29,166 nucleotides of DNA from positions 14,198 to 43,363 of the forward strand of contig DBZX01000064.1 in the NCBI GenBank assembly GCA_002311335.1, written 5' to 3'. The stretch is from a bacterium UBP10_UBA1149 (GTDB taxonomy: Bacteria > Desulfobacterota > Binatia > UBA1149). The notes beneath the pieces are model-generated. The model saw only the letters and a list, made by a program, of their open reading frames with translations, did no database searches and was not told where the DNA came from. Position numbers and translations under genes: made by a program. Below, one piece after another: positions 24,787-29,166 of the stretch. The stretch's first letter is position 1. Each line of letters begins with the position of its first letter.

Positions 24787-24808
24787 ATTTTTGCCTTCTG
24801 TTCGCCCA
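24787..24808 (+). promoter_or_regulatory. Candidate LexA autoregulatory operator
   Basis: The site has TTTGCCT (24790-24796) and TTCGCCC (24801-24807) in direct orientation with 11-nt period. It ends 11 nt before the lexA ATG. It matches the motif upstream of cinA-recA at 19 of 22 positions or nearly so. LexA genes are normally autoregulated, which supports an operator role. Confidence 0.6.
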
Positions 24809-24818
24809 TGCTGGAAGC

Positions 24819-25427
24819 ATGGAACCACTCACCAAGCGGCAACGTGAAGTCCTCAATCTATTAGAGCAGTACATAGACGACAACGGCTGCGCGCCCACCC
24901 TCGACGAGATCGGCAGTCAACTGGGCATGCGTTCGATGGCCACCGTGCACAAGCACGTCAGTTCGCTGGAGGCCAAGGGCTACATCCGTCGTCACTGGAA
25001 CCAGAGCCGCGCCATTGAGCTGGTTGATCAGTACCCGCGTCCGCGATCGGTGAGCCTGCCGTTGCTTGGGCGGGTGGCCGCTGGCTGCCCGATTGAAGCC
25101 ATCGAACACGACGGCAGCATCGACGTGCCCGAGAGCATGGTCCGCAGCCGCAACACCTACGTGCTCGAAGTGCGGGGAGACTCGATGGTGGACGACGCCA
25201 TACTCGACGGCGACTACGTGGTCGTCGAAGAAAAACCCGACCCCGCCAACGGCGACATGGTGGTGGCCAGCATAGACGGCGAGGCCACCGTCAAGCGTTT
25301 CTATCGCCAGGGCGACGGCAGCGTACGGCTGCAGCCGGCCAACCCCAACTTCGAACCCATCGTGGTGTTCGACCGCGACCTCGAGATCAGGGGCAAGGTG
25401 GTCGGCGTGCTGCGCAACTGCGGGTAG
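24819..25427 (+). CDS. lexA: SOS repressor LexA
   Basis: A 202-aa LexA, full length. The N-terminal winged helix-turn-helix is at about residues 1-65 (TKRQREVLNLLEQYI, then APTLDEIGSQLG and TVHKHVSSLEAKGYI). The C-terminal S24 peptidase domain has the self-cleavage bond Ala88-Gly89 in GRVAAGCPIE, the nucleophile Ser122 in RGDSM and the general base Lys159 in ATVKRF. RecA filaments trigger this cleavage and derepress the SOS regulon. The recognition helix is not a close match to E. coli, in keeping with a different operator. GGAAG lies 3 nt before ATG 24819. mltG is upstream on the same strand and hemW is downstream. Confidence 0.97.
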   Translation: MEPLTKRQREVLNLLEQYIDDNGCAPTLDEIGSQLGMRSMATVHKHVSSLEAKGYIRRHWNQSRAIELVDQYPRPRSVSLPLLGRVAAGCPIEAIEHDGSIDVPESMVRSRNTYVLEVRGDSMVDDAILDGDYVVVEEKPDPANGDMVVASIDGEATVKRFYRQGDGSVRLQPANPNFEPIVVFDRDLEIRGKVVGVLRNCG

Positions 25428-25483
25428 TCGCGCGGAATCGCCCGCCGGGGCTCCCACGCCGACGCCGTCGTCGTCAATGACAG

Positions 25484-25500
25484 CGCCGTCATGAACGGCG
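25484..25500. other. Small hairpin between lexA and hemW
   Basis: CGCCGT (25484-25489) pairs with ACGGCG (25495-25500) around a 5-nt loop CATGA. It lies 56 nt after lexA and 24 nt before hemW. There is no T tract. It could weakly attenuate read-through from the SOS-regulated lexA into hemW, or be chance. The rest of the 97-bp gap shows nothing. Confidence 0.3.
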
Positions 25501-25524
25501 GGCCGGTTGTGCTATCAATCACCA

Positions 25525-26703
25525 GTGGCGCAAAACGAAGACAGCCTGGGCGTGTACGTGCACCTGCCGTGGTGCGTGACCAAGTGCCCGTACTGCGACT
25601 TTAACTCCTATGCGTCGACCGAGTTTCCTGAGCAGCGCTACACCGACTCGTTGTTATCCGAGCTGGCCTGGTCGGCCGAGCAAGTGCAGTGGCGCGGCCG
25701 CAAGGCGACGAGCGTGTTCTTCGGGGGCGGCACGCCGTCATTGTTCGGAGCAGGCAGCCTGGCCGCGGTGCTCGACGCCATCGACCAGCACCTGGGCCTC
25801 GCCGACGACTGCGAGATAACAGCCGAGGCCAACCCCGGCACGCTCGAAGGCGCTGCCGTAGAAAAGCTCTCGGCCATGCGCGAGGCGGGCATAAACCGTA
25901 TCAGCTTCGGTGTGCAGTCGTTCGACGACCGGCTGCTGGACACTCTTGGCCGCGTGCACTCGGGCGCCGAAGCGCTGACGGCGCTCCGGGCCGCCCACGA
26001 GGCGGGCTTCGAACGCATAAGCTGCGACCTCATCTTCGCCGTGCCCGGGCAGACCCTGGACGGCTGGCAACGCGACATCGAGCAGGCGCTATCGCTCGGC
26101 ATCCTCGACCACCTGTCGACCTACGGGCTCACCTTCGAGCCAGGCACGGCCATGACCGGCATGCTCAAGGCGGGAATGATCGAGCGCGCCGACGAGGAGC
26201 TGGAGCTGGCCATGTACCGCGCGATCCGCAGCGCGACGGCAGACGCGGGCCTGCAGCACTACGAGATATCCAACTTCGCGCGCCCGGGGCGTGAGAGCCG
26301 CCACAACCTTGGCTACTGGCGCAGGCACGACTGGCTGGGCCTGGGCGCGGGCGCGCACGGCTTCACGTCACGCTCACCCGGTGCGCCGTGGGGCGAGCGC
26401 TGGGCAAACATACGCCTGCCCGAAATATGGATGTCGGCCGGCAACGGACACCGCCGTCATTTTGAAGAAACGCTCGACCGTGGGCAGGCCCTGGCCGAAA
26501 CGCTGCTCATGGGCTTGCGAGTCAGCGAAGGCATAGCCGTGGCCGACATCGAACAGCGATTTTCAATGGACGCCGACCAGGCCATGCCGCGGCTTGCGCG
26601 CCTGGTGGACGACGGACTCATGCTGCGCGAGCGGGGACGCGTATCGTTGTCGCCGCGCGGGCTGGAGCTGGCCGACTCGGTCATCGCCGAACTCGCCAGC
26701 TAG
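25525..26703 (+). CDS. hemW: HemW-like radical SAM protein (heme chaperone)
   Basis: A 392-aa radical SAM protein of the HemN/HemW family. The iron-sulfur cluster motif C-x3-C-x2-C is Cys17, Cys21 and Cys24 in LPWCVTKCPYCDFNSY. SAM-binding segments FFGGGTPSLF, EANPGTL and RISFGVQSFDD follow, with a C-terminal HemN domain (about 290-390). HemW binds and delivers heme; true coproporphyrinogen dehydrogenase HemN is longer and has an extended N-terminus absent here. The start is uncertain: GTG 25525 begins close to the conserved GVYVHLPWC, while TTG 25507 adds six residues, and neither has a clear ribosome site. It converges on gmd with a 24-bp gap. Confidence 0.92.
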   Translation: MAQNEDSLGVYVHLPWCVTKCPYCDFNSYASTEFPEQRYTDSLLSELAWSAEQVQWRGRKATSVFFGGGTPSLFGAGSLAAVLDAIDQHLGLADDCEITAEANPGTLEGAAVEKLSAMREAGINRISFGVQSFDDRLLDTLGRVHSGAEALTALRAAHEAGFERISCDLIFAVPGQTLDGWQRDIEQALSLGILDHLSTYGLTFEPGTAMTGMLKAGMIERADEELELAMYRAIRSATADAGLQHYEISNFARPGRESRHNLGYWRRHDWLGLGAGAHGFTSRSPGAPWGERWANIRLPEIWMSAGNGHRRHFEETLDRGQALAETLLMGLRVSEGIAVADIEQRFSMDADQAMPRLARLVDDGLMLRERGRVSLSPRGLELADSVIAELAS

Positions 26704-26727
26704 GGGCCAGGGGCGGCCTGCGAGCGG

Positions 26728-27714
26728 TCAGTCGGCAGGAGAGAGCCGCTTCAGGTCGGCGTCGACCATCATGTTGACGAGCTCTTCGAAGCTCACGCGT
26801 GGTTTCCAGCCCAGCTTTTCGGAGGCGCGCTCGCTGTGGCCGCGCAAGCGGTGCAACTCGGCCGGGCGCTTGAAGGCCGGGTCGATGAACACGTGCTTCT
26901 CCCAGTCCTCTATGCCCACGCGCGCGAACGCTGCACTGCAGAAGTCGGCAATAGAGTGAGTGTTGCCGGTCGAGACGAGGTAGTTGTCGGGATCGTCCTG
27001 CTGCAGCATGAGGTACATGGCCTCAACGTAGTCGCCCGCAAAACCCCAGTCGCGGCAACTGTCGAGATTGCCCAGGCCGAGCCTGTCCTGCATGCCCAGT
27101 TTGATGCGCACCACCGCGTCGGTGATCTTGCGCGTCACGAACTCCAGGCCGCGTATCGGCGACTCGTGGTTGAACAGGATGCCGTTGCAGCAGTACATGC
27201 CGAAACTCTCCTTGTAGTTAATGGTGATCCAGTAGGCGTAGAGCTTGGAGATGGCGTAGGGGCTGCGCGGGTGAAACGGCGTGTTCTCGGTCTGTATGCC
27301 TTGCTCGTCGGCGCTGTTGCCGAACATCTCGCTGGTCGATGCCTGGTAGAAGCGCGTAGTGGGCGTGAAGTTCTTGATCGCGTTGAGCAGGTTGAGCACG
27401 CCCAGCGAATTGACCTCGGTGGTCAGGCGGGCCTGGTCCCAGCTGACACCCACGAAACTCTGGGCCGCCAGGTTGTATACCTCGTCGGGATGAACACGGC
27501 GGATGGCGTTGATCAACGACGCCTCGTCGTCCATGTTGCCTTCCACGTAGTCCACGTCGCCCGTGACACCCAGGTAGTCGAGGTTCTCGAACGCGTAGCG
27601 CGTGCTGCGCTGCAGCAGTCCGTACACGCGGTAGCCCTTTTCGAGCAGCAGCTTGGAGAGATAGGCGCCGTCCTGACCGGTGACGCCCGTTACAAAAGCT
27701 TTCTTGTCAGCCAT
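26728..27714 (-). CDS. gmd: GDP-mannose 4,6-dehydratase
   Basis: Gmd converts GDP-D-mannose to GDP-4-keto-6-deoxymannose, precursor of GDP-fucose, GDP-rhamnose or GDP-perosamine used in LPS, capsule or glycans. It is an extended short-chain dehydrogenase. The NAD(P) motif is GVTGQDGAYL (10-19). The catalytic set is Thr127 and Glu129 (ASTSEMFG) plus Tyr153 and Lys157 (YAISK). NHESPIRG and RDWGFAGDYVEAMYLML complete the signature. The length is 328 aa (family 325-375). ATG 27714 has no visible ribosome site. It follows rfbC by 79 bp containing a possible terminator, so it may be partly independent. The enzyme using its product is outside the window. Confidence 0.95.
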   Translation of the reverse strand: MADKKAFVTGVTGQDGAYLSKLLLEKGYRVYGLLQRSTRYAFENLDYLGVTGDVDYVEGNMDDEASLINAIRRVHPDEVYNLAAQSFVGVSWDQARLTTEVNSLGVLNLLNAIKNFTPTTRFYQASTSEMFGNSADEQGIQTENTPFHPRSPYAISKLYAYWITINYKESFGMYCCNGILFNHESPIRGLEFVTRKITDAVVRIKLGMQDRLGLGNLDSCRDWGFAGDYVEAMYLMLQQDDPDNYLVSTGNTHSIADFCSAAFARVGIEDWEKHVFIDPAFKRPAELHRLRGHSERASEKLGWKPRVSFEELVNMMVDADLKRLSPAD

Positions 27715-27766
27715 CCGACAAGACTAGGCCAGCAGCGATGGGCGGGCAAGCGGGCCAAGCGGGCGT

Positions 27767-27794
27767 AAAAAGGGGAAGGCGCCCGCCCCCCCTT
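27767..27794 (-). terminator. Possible intrinsic terminator after rfbC
   Basis: On the minus strand AAGGGG (27794-27789) pairs with CCCCTT (27775-27770), followed by Ts to 27767 (a run of five Ts in total, the first two within the stem). The loop is long and GC-rich. It begins at the last base of the rfbC stop. Partial termination would lower gmd relative to rfbC. Confidence 0.4.
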
Positions 27795-28345
27795 CAGTAG
27801 TTGGGAAGGCCCTCGGCATCGACCAGCAACGGGGCGGCGCGGTCGCGGTCGGACAGCGTGAGCTCGAGGTCCTCGGGCCAGAGAATGCCTATCGAGGGGT
27901 CGTTGTAAGCCACGGCGTGTTCGCAGTCGGGCGCGTAGTAGTCGCTGCACGCGTACATGAAGTCGGCCTGCTCGCTCGTGACCACGAAGCCGTGCGCGAA
28001 ACCCGCCGGCACAAACAGCTGCAGGTGGTTGTCGGCTGACAGCTCGCAGCCGGTCCACTGCCCGAAGGTGGGCGAGCCGCGCCTTACATCGACCGCCACG
28101 TCGAACACGCAGCCCTCGGCCACCCACACGAGCTTGTCCTGTCCGCGGGGGTGCTGAAAATGCAGGCCGCGCATCGTGCCCCGCGCCGAGCGCGAGTGGT
28201 TGAACTGCAGCGGCGCTATGGCCGGCAAGCCGGCAGCCACATAACGCTCGGCGTTGAACTGCTCCACGAAAAAACCACGCTCGTCGCCGTGCACCTCGGG
28301 CTCAACGACGAACACACCCTCGAGTTCGGTCTGGTTGACCTTCAC
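27794..28345 (-). CDS. rfbC: dTDP-4-dehydrorhamnose 3,5-epimerase
   Basis: RfbC (RmlC) performs the third step of dTDP-L-rhamnose synthesis, epimerising C3 and C5 of dTDP-4-keto-6-deoxyglucose. The 183-aa cupin has the catalytic base His62 in MRGLHFQHP and the family blocks GDERGFFVEQF, FVPAGFAHGFVV and the active-site Tyr region YACSDYYAP (131-139). IGILWP near the C-terminus is also typical. The start is GTG 28345 with AGAGG very close upstream, inside a 17-bp tandem repeat that links it to the end of rfbA. It lies 41 nt after rfbA, so the two are co-transcribed. Confidence 0.95.
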   Translation of the reverse strand: MKVNQTELEGVFVVEPEVHGDERGFFVEQFNAERYVAAGLPAIAPLQFNHSRSARGTMRGLHFQHPRGQDKLVWVAEGCVFDVAVDVRRGSPTFGQWTGCELSADNHLQLFVPAGFAHGFVVTSEQADFMYACSDYYAPDCEHAVAYNDPSIGILWPEDLELTLSDRDRAAPLLVDAEGLPNY

Positions 28346-28348
28346 CGC

Positions 28349-28393
28349 CTCTTCACCCGCGCCGCCTCTTCATCCGCGCAATCTCTTCACCCG
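28349..28393. repeat. 17-bp tandem repeat at the rfbA-rfbC junction
   Basis: CTCTTCA recurs at 28349, 28366 and 28383 with exact 17-bp spacing, followed each time by YCCG. Units 1 and 2 agree at 13 of 17 positions; unit 3 keeps the first 11. On the coding strand each copy reads as TGAAGAG(A/G). The last copy contains the rfbA stop codon and the first supplies the AGAGG in front of rfbC. Confidence 0.7.
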
Positions 28394-29166
28394 GCGGCCA
28401 ACAGCGACCTGAGGTAACGGCCATAGTCGTTGTCCAGCGGCGCGGCCAGGGCCTCGAGCGCAGCGTCGTCAATGAAACCCTTGTACCAGGCGATCTCTTC
28501 GAGGCAGGCGATTTTTAACCCCTGCCGCTCCTCTATGGTTTGTATGAAGTTGGACGCCTGCAGCAGTGCCGTGTATGTGCCCGTGTCGAGCCATGCCGTG
28601 CCGCGGCCGAGCACCTCGACGGCAAGCTCACGGCGGTCGAGGTACACGCGGTTGACGTCGGTGATCTCGAGCTCGCCCCTGGCCGACGGCTCAAGCGACG
28701 CCGCGATGTCGGTTACCTGCTGGTCGTAGAAGTACAGACCCGTAACCGCAAAGTTCGACCTCGGGTGGGCGGGCTTTTCTTCGAGCGTGAGGGCGTGGCC
28801 GTCGTCGTCGAAGTCGACCACTCCGTAACGCTCCGGATCGCGCACCGGGTAGGCAAAAACAGTGGCGCCCTTTTCGCGCGCCGTGGCCACGGCCAGGGTG
28901 TCCTCGATGCCGTGGCCGAAGAAGATGTTGTCGCCCAACACCATTGCCGATGGAGCCCCATCAAGAAATTTTTCGGCCAGCAGATAGGCCTGCGCCAGAC
29001 CGTCAGGGCTTGGCTGTTCGATATAGGTCAGGCTTATGCCCCACTGGCTGCCATCACCCAGAGTGCGAATGAACTGGGCCCGGTCCTCAGGCGTTGTGAT
29101 GACCGCAATCTCACGAATGCCAGAAAGCATTAACACCGACAGCGGATAATAGATCATCGGCTTGTC
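28387..29166 (-). CDS. rfbA: Glucose-1-phosphate thymidylyltransferase (N-terminus beyond window)
   Basis: RfbA (RmlA) makes dTDP-glucose from dTTP and glucose-1-phosphate, the first step toward dTDP-rhamnose. The visible 259 residues start within the DKPMIYYPLSVLML segment. About 25-35 N-terminal residues, including the GGxGTRL nucleotide-binding loop, lie past the window end. Family blocks are LGDNIFFGHG, RDPERYGVVDFD, LEEKPAHPRSNFAVTGLYFYD, GELEITDVNRVYL and GRGTAWLDTGT. The reading frame is open to the last base, so this is truncation by the window and not a broken gene. rfbC follows; rfbB and rfbD are not in the window. Confidence 0.95.
   Translation of the reverse strand, partial: DKPMIYYPLSVLMLSGIREIAVITTPEDRAQFIRTLGDGSQWGISLTYIEQPSPDGLAQAYLLAEKFLDGAPSAMVLGDNIFFGHGIEDTLAVATAREKGATVFAYPVRDPERYGVVDFDDDGHALTLEEKPAHPRSNFAVTGLYFYDQQVTDIAASLEPSARGELEITDVNRVYLDRRELAVEVLGRGTAWLDTGTYTALLQASNFIQTIEERQGLKIACLEEIAWYKGFIDDAALEALAAPLDNDYGRYLRSLLAAG

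Noticed and set aside
26704..26727. GGCC-N6-GGCC between hemW and gmd as a terminator
   Set aside because: Four-base stem only and no T tract on either strand.

Overview
The window is GC-rich DNA, almost fully coding, from a Gram-negative bacterium. Diderm markers are apolipoprotein N-acyltransferase (lnt), MltG, a MepM-like M23 peptidase and LPS/capsule-type nucleotide-sugar genes. The gene set, the LuxC/LuxE-type reductase pair, the abundance of FG-GAP and dockerin-like secreted proteins, and the LexA/RecA arrangement suggest a deltaproteobacteria-like lineage, probably uncultured. This placement is inference: there is no rRNA gene in the window.

Layout. 78-1046: a small FtsB/FtsL-like membrane protein converges on a two-gene minus-strand unit (TPR protein plus a 93-aa hypothetical). 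1170-4790 (+): a tight three-gene operon of a LuxE-type acyl-activating enzyme, a LuxC-type acyl reductase and a class III PLP aminotransferase, overlapping or nearly so. It reads as an acid-to-aldehyde-to-amine cassette. 4826-15890 (-): a long housekeeping run. In transcription order it is a DUF4345-like membrane protein, pgpA, cinA, recA, recX, alaS, phoH, ybeY, lnt and prfB. Many joints overlap by a few bases, and prfB carries the classical +1 programmed frameshift. 15985-19865 (-): two coupled secreted repeat proteins (a Cys-paired PD40-like protein with a dockerin-like tail, and an FG-GAP protein), closed by a strong intrinsic terminator.

20007-20795 (+): cysQ, converging through a 9-bp stem hairpin on 20824-22995 (-), a large MepM/OapA-type M23 peptidase. 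23287-26703 (+): ruvX, mltG, lexA and hemW. 26728-29166 (-): rfbA (cut by the window end), rfbC and gmd, for dTDP-rhamnose and GDP-mannose-derived sugars.

How the genes connect. A 22-bp motif lies 11 nt before lexA and again in the cinA-recA promoter region. Each copy is an 11-nt-period direct repeat of TTCGCCC-type half sites. It is a good candidate for this organism's SOS operator, tying lexA to cinA-recA-recX. The most novel-looking unit is the LuxE/LuxC/aminotransferase operon, which lacks any luciferase gene nearby. No tRNA, rRNA, CRISPR array, insertion sequence or phage gene was seen.
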